A DNA stretch of 64,000 nucleotides, from contig NZ_JBFEGN010000002.1 of assembly GCF_047228825.1 (NCBI RefSeq), positions 124,001 to 188,000 of the forward strand, given 5' to 3'. Numbering within the stretch: position 1 is the stretch's first letter; every line of letters starts with the position of its first letter. Position numbers and translations under genes: made by a program. The notes under the pieces were generated by a model. That model did not search any database. It saw only the letters and a program-made list of their open reading frames with translations, and was not told where the DNA came from. Positions 31,409 through 39,501 of this stretch are shown one piece after another. Source of the stretch: Siminovitchia sp047228825 (GTDB lineage: Bacteria > Bacillota > Bacilli > Bacillales > Bacillaceae_C).

Positions 31409-33451
31409 ATGGAATTCAAAAACTTTAAAAAAGCATTGCAGGAAAATTTTAATGAAATGTCAGCAGATGTGAATCATTTATTTGAAGTGGAGTTAGACAA
31501 AGATGAGCTATGGGATTTATACTTAGACAGCTTTCCAGAGGGAACTAATGAAATATATAGAGAAAGAAGAGAGTATGATTGCAGTTGCTGTAAACAATTT
31601 ATCAAGAGCATTGGGAATGTAGTGGTTATTAAGAATAATAAATTTAAAACTATATGGGATTTTGAAACAAACAGTACAAAATTTCAACCTGTCGTAGATG
31701 CTTTATCTAATTATGTAAAGTCAAAAATAATATCAGATGTCTGGGTAAATAAATTTAATAAATTAGGTACTGACAGAAATTATGAGCACTTAGACAACGG
31801 AGATGTTATGACATGGGAACACTTTTACTTAGAACTGCCAAGCAAATTTGTTGATAGAAGCAGCAGATCGGAGGCAGAGATTAGAGGTGGACTTAGAGAT
31901 ACGAGAAATGTTTTTAAAAGATCACTAGAGGAAATTACAGAAGAAAGTCTACTTACTGTACTAGAACTTATCTCCCAAAATTCATTATATAAAGGTGAAG
32001 AGTGGAAAGGTGTATTAAATGAATTTCTTAAGTTTAAAAAAGAATTTGATGAATTACAAACAGAAACAGAAAAAGAGAATTACACTTGGGAACAGTCTGT
32101 GAAAATTGGTGGAGCAATAGGTAGGATTAGAAATCATAGTATCGGAACCTTATTAGTCAATATTAGTGAGGGCATGGATTTAGATACAGCAGTTAGGAAA
32201 TATGAAGTAATTGTAGCTCCTGAAAACTATAAGCGATCTAAACCTATCTATACAAAAAGAATGTTAGAGGATGCCAAGAAGACAATTGAAGAGTTAGGAT
32301 ACATGGACTCTCTAAACCGTAGACATGCCACATTAGATGACATTACAGTAAATAACATTTTGTTTTCAAACAAAGACTCTGCAAAAAGAATCAATGGGAT
32401 GGACGTATTTGAAGAGATGGCTAACGAGGTTTCACTTAACCTAAAGCAATTTTCGAGAGTAGATGAAATTTCAATTGATAGTTTCGTAGAAAATGTATTA
32501 CCAACAGCAAAAGAGATTGAAGTGCTTCTTGAAAATAAACATTCAAATAATATGGTTTCATTAATTGCACCTGAAAATAAAGATAGTAAAACTATGTTCA
32601 AATGGAATAACGGATTCAGTTGGGCATATTCAGGAAATATGACTGATAGCAGCATGAAAGAGAACGTGAAATCTGCTGGTGGAAATGTTGAAGGAGTATT
32701 AAGGTTCTCGATCCAATGGAATGATGATGAATACAATCCGAACGATTTTGACGCACACTGCGTAGAACCAAACGGAAATGAAATATATTACAGCAATAAA
32801 CACAACTATCAAACTACTGGACAATTAGATGTTGACATTATTAATCCAAGAAGAGGAACCCCTGCTGTCGAAAACATTACTTGGGCTAATAAAAACAAAA
32901 TGAAAACAGGAAAGTATGAGTTTTTTGTTAGGAATTATAGTCATAATGGTGGCAGAAGTGGCTTTAAAGCAGAGATTGAATTTGATGGTCAGATTTACAC
33001 CTTTGAATACAATAAAGAACTAAGACATAAGGAAAATGTAGTAGTTGCTGAAGTTACTTTTGATGGAGACAACTTCACTATTAAAGAAAAATTACCTTCA
33101 AATGTATCATCGAAAGAAATATGGAATTTAAAAACAAATCAATTTGTACCTGTTTCAGTGATGATGTATTCACCGAATTATTGGGACGAGCAACAAGGGA
33201 TTGGAAATCGACATTACTTTTTTATGCTAAAAGACTGTATTAATCCAGAATCACCGAATGGTTTTTATAATGAGTTTTTGAAGGAAGATTTAGTAAAGCA
33301 TAGAAAAGTGTTTGAAGCATTAGGGGCAAAAATGTCAGTAAAAGGAGTTGATGATCAGTTATCTGGAATTGGATTTTCTTCAACTAAAAGAAATGAATTA
33401 GTAGTCAAGGTTAAAGGAAATGCAGAGCGAGTATTAAAAGTAAAAATATAA
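31409..33451 (+). CDS. Large conserved phage protein with a DUF2135-like C-terminal domain
   Basis: About 680 residues. N-terminal DCSCCKQFIKSI may bind metal. A long helical middle follows. The C-terminal part has FDAHCVEPNGNEIYYSNK and GQLDVDIINPRRG, then VENITWANKN, a beta-sandwich signature like DUF2135/YfaP domains. Recalled as a common companion of the protein at 33490 in large phages; role unknown. ATG at 31409 fits AGGAGATGA; an ATG at 31400 overlaps the SD. Confidence 0.7.
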   Translation: MEFKNFKKALQENFNEMSADVNHLFEVELDKDELWDLYLDSFPEGTNEIYRERREYDCSCCKQFIKSIGNVVVIKNNKFKTIWDFETNSTKFQPVVDALSNYVKSKIISDVWVNKFNKLGTDRNYEHLDNGDVMTWEHFYLELPSKFVDRSSRSEAEIRGGLRDTRNVFKRSLEEITEESLLTVLELISQNSLYKGEEWKGVLNEFLKFKKEFDELQTETEKENYTWEQSVKIGGAIGRIRNHSIGTLLVNISEGMDLDTAVRKYEVIVAPENYKRSKPIYTKRMLEDAKKTIEELGYMDSLNRRHATLDDITVNNILFSNKDSAKRINGMDVFEEMANEVSLNLKQFSRVDEISIDSFVENVLPTAKEIEVLLENKHSNNMVSLIAPENKDSKTMFKWNNGFSWAYSGNMTDSSMKENVKSAGGNVEGVLRFSIQWNDDEYNPNDFDAHCVEPNGNEIYYSNKHNYQTTGQLDVDIINPRRGTPAVENITWANKNKMKTGKYEFFVRNYSHNGGRSGFKAEIEFDGQIYTFEYNKELRHKENVVVAEVTFDGDNFTIKEKLPSNVSSKEIWNLKTNQFVPVSVMMYSPNYWDEQQGIGNRHYFFMLKDCINPESPNGFYNEFLKEDLVKHRKVFEALGAKMSVKGVDDQLSGIGFSSTKRNELVVKVKGNAERVLKVKI

Positions 33452-33489
33452 TAATAAATTAAATTATAAAAGAGGAGAAGTGATTAATT

Positions 33490-33879
33490 ATGGCAAACAA
33501 TAATTTATTTGAGGTAGCAACAAAAACAAAAATGAGATTTCCATTTAGAGGACTAATCTCAGTAGAAGACCTGTGGGATCTTTCTCTGCAAAACTTAGAT
33601 CAAGTCTTTAAGGTTTTAAACTCTGAGTTAAAGCAAGTGAATGAGGAAAGTTTGCTCAACACTAAAACAAAAGAAGATAAAGAATTAGATGTAAAAATTA
33701 AAATAGTGAAACATATCGTAAAAGTTAAATTGGAAGAAGAAGAGTCAAGACAGCAAGCTAAAGTTAAGAAAGAGCAGAAGCAACGAATCATGGAAATCCT
33801 ATCTCAAAAACAAGATGAAAGTCTACAAAACAAATCAATTGAAGAGCTTAAGGCTCTGCTTGAAGAGGTGGATAACTAA
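33490..33879 (+). CDS. Conserved phage protein with RGLISVEDLWDL motif
   Basis: 129 residues. RFPFRGLISVEDLWDLSLQN and KTKEDKELDVKIKIVKHIV match a small family recalled from many phages of Firmicutes, usually next to the preceding large protein. The C-terminal half is a strong coiled coil rich in Lys, Gln and Glu. ATG behind AGAGGAG. Function unknown. Confidence 0.75.
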   Translation: MANNNLFEVATKTKMRFPFRGLISVEDLWDLSLQNLDQVFKVLNSELKQVNEESLLNTKTKEDKELDVKIKIVKHIVKVKLEEEESRQQAKVKKEQKQRIMEILSQKQDESLQNKSIEELKALLEEVDN

Positions 33880-33886
33880 GTTTAAA

Positions 33887-33906
33887 AGGGGAGATATTCT
33901 CCCCTA
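33887..33906 (+). terminator. Stem-loop terminator
   Basis: AGGGGAG-ATATT-CTCCCCT, 8 bases after the stop at 33879; followed by ACTTC rather than a T-run, so termination may be partial. Confidence 0.55.
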
Positions 33907-33947
33907 CTTCAATAAAGTATGAATTTAATTGGAAGGAGAGATTATAG

Positions 33948-34610
33948 ATAAAAATATGCGTTGACTGTAATATAAGTAAACCTTTAGATGATTTTTACTC
34001 TCAAAAGAAGCATAGTAAAAAGAGAGGTGATTATATATACTACCAACCTTATTGTAAAGAATGTGCCTACGTAAGAAGTAGAAAGTGGCAACTAGATAAT
34101 CACGAATACTTTTTACAATATAAACATGAATACAACAAAAGAGACAGGATTGAAAGACCGTACAGGCGTGAATATGATAGAAGACATGCCAGAAACCAAA
34201 AAGAAAGTGGATACACAAAAGCATACTATGAGAAAAATAAAGAATATTTAATGGAGTACCATAGAAAGAGAAGGATGCACAAGTCACATGAAATCAGTGA
34301 AGAAGAATGGCTGTTGTGTAAACAATACTTTAACAGCTCATGTGCATATTGTGGCCTTCATGAAGATGATCATTACATAATTTACGCAGGAGCGCCGAAG
34401 AAAACGGACTTACATAAAGAACATGTAGACCATGATGGCAGTAACAAAATAGATAACTGTGTGCCGTCTTGTCAGACATGCAACTCTAAGAAATGGGCGT
34501 TTACCTTAGATGAATGGTACACAGAAGAAAATGAACACTATTCCGAAGAAAGATTAAATAAAATATTAAGATGGACAGAAAAAGACCATAAACTTGCTAT
34601 AGTCAAATAA
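33948..34610 (+). CDS. HNH endonuclease with zinc finger and apparent ATA start
   Basis: About 220 residues, same design as the genes at 12869 and 53650: KICVDCNISKPLDDFYSQKK and YCKEC zinc finger, basic linker, then NSSCAYCG, LHKEHVDHDG, NCVPSCQTCNSKKW. A TAG at 33945-33947 closes the frame directly upstream, and no ATG, GTG or TTG follows until 34251, which would lose the zinc finger. ATA at 33948, 9 bases after GGAAGGAG, is the likely start. Active-site residues are intact. Confidence 0.75.
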   Translation: MKICVDCNISKPLDDFYSQKKHSKKRGDYIYYQPYCKECAYVRSRKWQLDNHEYFLQYKHEYNKRDRIERPYRREYDRRHARNQKESGYTKAYYEKNKEYLMEYHRKRRMHKSHEISEEEWLLCKQYFNSSCAYCGLHEDDHYIIYAGAPKKTDLHKEHVDHDGSNKIDNCVPSCQTCNSKKWAFTLDEWYTEENEHYSEERLNKILRWTEKDHKLAIVK

Positions 34611-34629
34611 TAAAAGGGAGCGATGTTGT

Positions 34630-34809
34630 GTGTACTACGTTTACGAGTCCCATCTTTCAGGTGAAGCCTATGTATCGTTTGATCAAAAAGAATACGAAGA
34701 ATTGTATTGTGAGCAGTGTGGAGACTCTGATTGGGAGCTTGATGCCTTTGAAACGGTAGAAGAGGCGGAGGAGTTCGCCAAGAGGTTTAATGATGGTGAA
34801 ATAGACTGA
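34630..34809 (+). CDS. Small hypothetical protein (59 aa)
   Basis: GTG behind AAAAGGGAG. Reads MYYVYESHLSGEAYVSFDQ, then EELYCEQCGDSDWELDAF and an acidic helix. The lone CxxC could pair with another subunit to hold metal. Not recognised. Confidence 0.6.
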   Translation: MYYVYESHLSGEAYVSFDQKEYEELYCEQCGDSDWELDAFETVEEAEEFAKRFNDGEID

Positions 34810-34843
34810 CCAAATAAAAACACAGTTTTATCAGAAAGGAAGA

Positions 34844-35080
34844 TTGTCTTTGCTTGATAGATTATTTGATGCACAATGTAAAATTATAGAAGATCCAGAA
34901 GTTAATCTTGAAATAAAACTATTACTGATACTGGAGTTATCCTATAATGGTGAAATTAGTCTAGCAAAAGCCAAGGAGCTATGTAGTGAAGTTGGATTGT
35001 TTTCTGAGTACTACATGGCTGTAGATGATAAAGCAACGAGTCTCGTCAAGAATGTTCTTGAGAACAGCAAGAATAGATAG
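34844..35080 (+). CDS. Hypothetical protein (78 aa)
   Basis: TTG at 34844 or 34850 behind AGAAAGGAAG; the second is better spaced. Helical and acidic (LLDRLFDAQCKIIEDPEVNL). Not recognised. Confidence 0.6.
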   Translation: MSLLDRLFDAQCKIIEDPEVNLEIKLLLILELSYNGEISLAKAKELCSEVGLFSEYYMAVDDKATSLVKNVLENSKNR

Positions 35081-35118
35081 AAGTACAAATATATTGTGAA
35101 ATTCTAGGAGTGAGAAAA

Positions 35119-35283
35119 ATGAAGGTTAAAGAACTAATTGCAGAATTAGAGATTCGTAATCCAGAATCAAGAGTATTTGTTCTTGACGATGAAGGAGATA
35201 AAGCAAGAGTTCATAAATTATATCGCATAGAGGATGATAGACCAAAACATCAACAAGATGTTCTTATAATGCATAAGATTTAG
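35119..35283 (+). CDS. Small conserved-looking protein (54 aa)
   Basis: ATG behind AGGAGTGAG. MKVKELIAELEIRNPESRVF, then VLDDEGDKARVHKLYRIEDD: this start is common among short phage proteins of unknown function. Compact alpha/beta fold expected. Confidence 0.65.
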   Translation: MKVKELIAELEIRNPESRVFVLDDEGDKARVHKLYRIEDDRPKHQQDVLIMHKI

Positions 35284-35318
35284 CATGAAATTACTATTTC
35301 AATAGGTAGGTGAAGATA

Positions 35319-35579
35319 GTGGAAGATAAAAAGCTACTGGGAGAGTGGAGCGACACTATAAATGCTTTTTGGTTCGGTGCTAACAACTGTGAATGGATTG
35401 CCTGGAAAGGATCGCATCAAGTTTTTGTTTACCCATGTGATGAACATCCAAATCCCCCTAGTCAAATTATACAGCATAGTAACCGGATAGAATCACTAGA
35501 GGATTTTACGGAAGCAATTTACAATGGCAATTTATATGAGCCTGAATATAAACAAGTGAAGAAGCATTGGGAGAATTAG
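35319..35579 (+). CDS. Hypothetical protein (86 aa)
   Basis: GTG at 35319 lies 5 bases after GGTAGGTGA; GTG at 35310 is inside the SD. Trp-rich (EWSDTINAFWFGANNCEWIA), with a Cys-Asp-Glu-His segment. Soluble, not recognised. Confidence 0.65.
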   Translation: MEDKKLLGEWSDTINAFWFGANNCEWIAWKGSHQVFVYPCDEHPNPPSQIIQHSNRIESLEDFTEAIYNGNLYEPEYKQVKKHWEN

Positions 35580-35613
35580 TGGAATAAATGCAAGAAAGGA
35601 GAAATCTCGTATT

Positions 35614-35811
35614 ATGGATGTTGAAGCAAAAAACAACCAACAATTAAGAAGATTAGTAATTAATCTAGGTTATGAAATTAGTGGCCTTATAGATCACGGA
35701 GAATATTTTTATGACTTAGAGGAGCTTAATGATTTTTGTGCTACATTAGATAAACTTAAAAACGCTGCTCGTGAATACTATATTTCAAACCAAGAGGAAA
35801 TTGATGAGTGA
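35614..35811 (+). CDS. Small helical protein (65 aa)
   Basis: ATG behind AAAGGAG. Acidic helical hairpin (LNDFCATLDKLKNAAREYYI). Not recognised. Confidence 0.65.
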   Translation: MDVEAKNNQQLRRLVINLGYEISGLIDHGEYFYDLEELNDFCATLDKLKNAAREYYISNQEEIDE

Positions 35812-35862
35812 TATAAAAAACATAATAAATGAGTTCTTTTATTTATAAACGGAGGGATAGAG

Positions 35863-36099
35863 ATGAACAAAAATAACACAAAATATGTAGTTGAATTTAC
35901 GTATGATGGGAACGAAAAATATTCAATGGAGTTTGAGAATAGGGAACATGCAGTTGATTTTTATAGTAGTTTAGAGGAAGGAAATACTACCAGTGTTTCA
36001 TTACAAGAGATAACTAGTATTATGGCTTGTTTAAAGATTGGAGAAGTAGGCAGCCTACCAGAGGAAGCAGGGATTAAGAATAGCATATTATTTTATTAG
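35863..36099 (+). CDS. Hypothetical protein (78 aa)
   Basis: ATG behind CGGAGGG. Begins with two beta strands (TKYVVEFTYDGNEKYSMEFE) and a helix, then a hydrophobic segment (EITSIMACLKIGEVGSLP). Followed 10 bases later by the next start. Confidence 0.65.
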   Translation: MNKNNTKYVVEFTYDGNEKYSMEFENREHAVDFYSSLEEGNTTSVSLQEITSIMACLKIGEVGSLPEEAGIKNSILFY

Positions 36100-36109
36100 G
36101 ATGGTGAAA

Positions 36110-36499
36110 ATGAAAAAGTGGAAGGTGAGTAGAGAATTAGGTTTAGCTATTGACGCTGCTATAGAAGAGTTTGGTCTAGAAGGAGTATTGGACGCTCCAA
36201 AGCATTTTGATAAATGGAGTAATGATTGCGAGTACTTAAACAACATTGACACGTTCACATTAGCAAAATATATTATTGAAGGATATGAGTATCCTAAGAC
36301 AAAAGAAGAATTAATTGATGAATTTATTAGCTGGTTAGCAGATTACAATTTGAATGTTCAATATCCAACTAAAAAGAGCAGTTATCGTAAAGGTAGAAGA
36401 GATACCTTGGAAGAGATCGAGAAAAAATTAGTTGATTTAAAATTAATAAATGAAATCAATATTACCAGTGGTAGAGACGGAGGCATTCATTATAATTAA
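36110..36499 (+). CDS. Hypothetical protein (129 aa)
   Basis: ATG at 36110 fits GGATGGTGA; ATG at 36101 overlaps the SD. Acidic helical N-terminal half, then basic KKSSYRKGRRDTLEEIEKKL, which could contact nucleic acid. Last gene before the first stand-alone tnpB. Confidence 0.65.
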   Translation: MKKWKVSRELGLAIDAAIEEFGLEGVLDAPKHFDKWSNDCEYLNNIDTFTLAKYIIEGYEYPKTKEELIDEFISWLADYNLNVQYPTKKSSYRKGRRDTLEEIEKKLVDLKLINEINITSGRDGGIHYN

Positions 36500-36538
36500 A
36501 TTGATTTGAGATAAATTATTTCTTTTATAGGGAGTGGG

Positions 36539-37753
36539 GTGAGAGGGTTCAGTGTTTTAATTATTAGATCGGAAACACATATTATCAATAAAAGCCATAG
36601 ACTTTTTAACTATTGTGAAGATATGTGTTTTAAATCGAAGAATCTTTATAACTATGCTAACTATATCTTAAGACAAGAGTTTATAAAAAAGAATAAGATA
36701 TCATCTGCCTTTGATCTAAATAAACTCTTAAAAAATGAAGATGTGTTTAAACAACTTCCATCAAAGACATCGCAGCAAGTCATCATGTCACTTTGCAACA
36801 ATTGGAAATCATTCTTTGCTGCGATAAAAGACTGGAGCAAGAACAGTAGCAAATATTTGGGTAAACCAAGACCACCAAAATATAAAAAGAAAGATGGGCG
36901 CAACATAGTTTACTTTGATTATCAGCAAGGAACGTTAAAGGAGGGAAGATATAAGTTTCCTAAATCAGACCATTTTATAGAAACAGGAATAACAAAGAAA
37001 TCTTTTAGACAGGTGCAGATAATTCCTTATGGATCATGCTATAAAATTGCTCTGATATATAGAAAAGAAATAAATCAAAAAGAAGATATGAATGATAATT
37101 ATCTAGCAATTGATTTAGGAGTAGACAATCTTGCTACGTTAACAAGTAACATTGGACTTAAGCCAATTGTTATAAACGGTAGGATACTAAAATCCATAAA
37201 TCAATACTACAACAAGAAATTGGCTGGGTTGAAGTCATATGTTGGCAATGGAACCAGCAAGAGAATACAAAGACTATCCTTGAAGAGAAATAATATCGTT
37301 CACACGCATTTTCATAAGATTAGCAGATACATTATTAACTTTTGCCTAGAGAATGACATTGATAATATTGTGATTGGAAAAAATGGGAGATGGAAGCAAA
37401 AGGCTAAAATGAGCAAAACAAGCAATCAGAAATTTGTTCAAATACCATTTGAAAAGCTTATATACCAGTTAACATATAAAGGGGAAGAGTGTGGAATCAA
37501 TGTAACAACTGTTGAAGAACAATACACAAGTGCTGCAAGTTTCATAGACAGTGACTCTATTCCGACTAAATTCGGAGATTATAAATTCAGTGGAAAAAGA
37601 GTTAAAAGAGGGCTTTATAAAAGCAAGAATGGAACACTTATAAATGCTGATGTAAACGGTAGTTACAACATTTTAAGAAAATGTATTCCCGAATTTTCAT
37701 ATGACGGGATAGAGGGTGTATCATTGCATCCAATTAGGATAAATATCGCCTAA
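36539..37753 (+). CDS. tnpB: Stand-alone TnpB-like RNA-guided nuclease 1
   Basis: 404 residues. RuvC motifs are complete: Asp in LAIDLGVDNLATL, Glu in TTVEEQYTSAASF, Asp in LINADVNGSYNILR. The usual CxxC zinc finger after YTS is missing, replaced by a FIDSDSIP segment. No TnpA accompanies it. The sequence from the last codons to about 37774 is nearly the same as after the second copy, as expected for a shared guide-RNA end. GTG start, SD GGGAG. It probably spreads or persists by guided cleavage, as proposed for TnpB in general. Confidence 0.85.
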   Translation: MRGFSVLIIRSETHIINKSHRLFNYCEDMCFKSKNLYNYANYILRQEFIKKNKISSAFDLNKLLKNEDVFKQLPSKTSQQVIMSLCNNWKSFFAAIKDWSKNSSKYLGKPRPPKYKKKDGRNIVYFDYQQGTLKEGRYKFPKSDHFIETGITKKSFRQVQIIPYGSCYKIALIYRKEINQKEDMNDNYLAIDLGVDNLATLTSNIGLKPIVINGRILKSINQYYNKKLAGLKSYVGNGTSKRIQRLSLKRNNIVHTHFHKISRYIINFCLENDIDNIVIGKNGRWKQKAKMSKTSNQKFVQIPFEKLIYQLTYKGEECGINVTTVEEQYTSAASFIDSDSIPTKFGDYKFSGKRVKRGLYKSKNGTLINADVNGSYNILRKCIPEFSYDGIEGVSLHPIRINIA

Positions 37754-37775
37754 TAAAGATTTAAAATCACAATGA
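37690..37775 (+). ncRNA. Putative guide-RNA 3' scaffold of TnpB 1
   Basis: From the last tnpB codons through TAATAAAGATTTAAAATCAC to 37774 the sequence matches 48569-48653 with few changes, then diverges. TnpB guide RNAs overlap the 3' end of the gene and take their guide from the flank, so the divergence point marks the likely guide start. Confidence 0.5.
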
Positions 37776-37811
37776 AAGAATCTTTTTATCTTGAAGTGCG
37801 AGGTGAAAATC

Positions 37812-38018
37812 ATGAAGAGAGAGCCGTATTACATAGGAGACAAAGAGTATTTAGTTTATTATAAAAAACCAAACAGTGAAAAAACCTGTAAGTTCATTGG
37901 CATATGCGAAAATTTTTCTACAAACTCAACTAGTCTAAACGCCTTTTGGAATAAAGATAGCGAACAAATGTTGTTAGTAAAATATTCTGATATCGTTGGT
38001 CTGTTTCCAACTGAATAA
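37812..38018 (+). CDS. Hypothetical protein (68 aa)
   Basis: ATG at 37812 behind GAGGTGAAAATC. Beta-rich protein (YIGDKEYLVYYKKPNSEKTC). The 5' leader touches the guide region of TnpB 1. Not recognised. Confidence 0.65.
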   Translation: MKREPYYIGDKEYLVYYKKPNSEKTCKFIGICENFSTNSTSLNAFWNKDSEQMLLVKYSDIVGLFPTE

Positions 38019-38062
38019 AACAAATCTTTTATTGATGAAATAAACTATAAGGAGATAATAGT

Positions 38063-38593
38063 ATGGAATTGGGAAATTTAATATTCGGCAATTCAAGAGG
38101 GAAATACTTAGTTGATCGTGATTGGCAGGATGCTTTTTATTCAGCTCTTTATGATATGAGATTTAACGGGTATGGTATGCCTGAACTAGATGAGTCAGAG
38201 TATAATGGTAAATTTGTAGAGTTAAAATCTAAATATGGAAACACAAAGTACTTTGAAAATGACACTTTTATTATCATGCCATATTACTGGGGAGACGATG
38301 ATGATTTTTGCGAACTTCCTAATTTTATACATAAGTCTTCTGGATATGAGTTGAGCTGGTACAAATATGCTTTAAGAGACAGTTATGCTAATAAAGAAAT
38401 TGCCTTTGAAGAACTAATGAATATTATGGACGATTGTAAAAAAAGCTTAGGGTTTGAAGGAGTACCACACAATTATTTGCGAGCCATTGAGCATATAGAA
38501 TCCGCAATGGATGAACTTTATTGCACAGACAATAAAGAAGAGACTATTGATATATATAATAAATTAAGAGAAATCAAAGAAGGAATGGAGTAA
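38063..38593 (+). CDS. Hypothetical protein (176 aa)
   Basis: ATG behind AAGGAG. Acidic and Tyr-rich; a beta-like first half (DNDTFIIMPYYWGDDDD equivalent region at residues 68-84), helical second half. The stop overlaps the next ATG (TAATG), so coupling is likely. Not recognised. Confidence 0.7.
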   Translation: MELGNLIFGNSRGKYLVDRDWQDAFYSALYDMRFNGYGMPELDESEYNGKFVELKSKYGNTKYFENDTFIIMPYYWGDDDDFCELPNFIHKSSGYELSWYKYALRDSYANKEIAFEELMNIMDDCKKSLGFEGVPHNYLRAIEHIESAMDELYCTDNKEETIDIYNKLREIKEGME

Positions 38594-38853
38594 TGTTTGA
38601 AAAATGGAGGCAGAAAAGAGAGTTAAAAAGACAAGCGAGAGAGTTAGAACTGATTCAATCTCAATGCCCTCATGAATGGCATATAGTTAGTGAGTACAGT
38701 ATGGATGTTGGTGAGTGGGAATATGATTTAAGGGATTTCTGCGATTTATATTGTCCATCTTGCCATAAAACCATGAATACAGTGAGTAAACTTCAAGGAA
38801 ATAAAATTCTAGAAATACAGAGAGTGAGGAAAGAATATGAGAATAAGCGATGA
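38593..38853 (+). CDS. Small zinc-binding protein (86 aa)
   Basis: Starts at the A of the preceding TAA. Basic helix first (EKWRQKRELKRQARELEL), then QCPHEWH and LYCPSCHKTM, a plausible CxxxxH...CxxC zinc site. Its last 17 bases overlap the next gene. Probably a nucleic-acid or protein adaptor. Confidence 0.7.
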   Translation: MFEKWRQKRELKRQARELELIQSQCPHEWHIVSEYSMDVGEWEYDLRDFCDLYCPSCHKTMNTVSKLQGNKILEIQRVRKEYENKR

Positions 38854-38983
38854 ATTATTGAATTTCCTGGGGGATTTTTTCGTAGAAGTTAATCTTGAAG
38901 AGAAACTTAATACTACATTTATTGAATTCGTGGAGTCATATCTGCGAAATGTGGAATATTCACTAAAATGCCAAACTCAATAA
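38837..38983 (+). CDS. Small hypothetical protein (48 aa)
   Basis: ATG behind GTGAGGAAAG, overlapping the preceding gene. Amphipathic helical protein (ELLNFLGDFFVEVNLEEKL). Not recognised. Confidence 0.55.
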   Translation: MRISDELLNFLGDFFVEVNLEEKLNTTFIEFVESYLRNVEYSLKCQTQ

Positions 38984-39017
38984 AATTTGGTTTTTAATGA
39001 GAAATGAGGTGGAAAAT

Positions 39018-39101
39018 TTGGAAAAGTTTACTGCGAATGATATGAGACTCTTTGGAATAATAATGTGTACTTTAGGATTTGTTATAGGGAAGCTACTGTA
39101 G
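39018..39101 (+). CDS. Tiny membrane protein (27 aa)
   Basis: TTG behind GAGGTGG. A short head (LEKFTANDMR) and one hydrophobic helix (LFGIIMCTLGFVIGKLL). First of three small membrane genes before the SPFH protein. Confidence 0.5.
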   Translation: MEKFTANDMRLFGIIMCTLGFVIGKLL

Positions 39102-39131
39102 AGCTTAGAGAAAGGTGGTGAGTAGCAATTA

Positions 39132-39299
39132 ATGGAACTGTTGACAAGCTTGTTAATTGGATTAATATTAGGTGTTTTCATTGGAAGTAAAATTGTTCAA
39201 CATTTATTTAATGGAGGAGTAAGGCCAACAACATATATTGAAGACGAAGATAAGATTGATGAAGCTGCAAGAGAATGGTTAAAAAGCAATTCTCTATAA
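39132..39299 (+). CDS. Small single-pass membrane protein (55 aa)
   Basis: ATG behind AAGGTGGTGAG with a long gap (about 12 bases). Residues 3-19 (LLTSLLIGLILGVFIGS) form a membrane helix; the rest is an acidic cytoplasmic tail. Not recognised. Confidence 0.55.
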   Translation: MELLTSLLIGLILGVFIGSKIVQHLFNGGVRPTTYIEDEDKIDEAAREWLKSNSL

Positions 39300-39329
39300 T
39301 TAAATAAATAGCAAAAGGTGGTGATTATT

Positions 39330-39464
39330 ATGCTGCGATTGCTTTTATCTATTATTATTTTAGCTTTAATGATTACATACTTAGCTATACCTTTAATGAA
39401 ATGGATAAGGAGATTTGGTAAAAGCGAAGCAAAAAGAATTGATGAAGCTTTTAAAAAAGAATAA
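39330..39464 (+). CDS. Small single-pass membrane protein (44 aa)
   Basis: ATG behind AAAGGTGGTG. A hydrophobic helix (LLLSIIILALMITYLAIPLM) then a basic tail (KWIRRFGKSEAKRIDEAFKK). It directly precedes the SPFH gene and may be its partner (inference). Confidence 0.6.
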   Translation: MLRLLLSIIILALMITYLAIPLMKWIRRFGKSEAKRIDEAFKKE

Positions 39465-39501
39465 CAAAAGCAAAATAAAATTATATGGAGGAATAAGATA
39501 A

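Noticed and set aside
32248..32736. 162-codon open frame on the minus strand
   Set aside because: Lies fully inside the large + strand gene at 31409, no SD, serine/phenylalanine-rich shadow composition.
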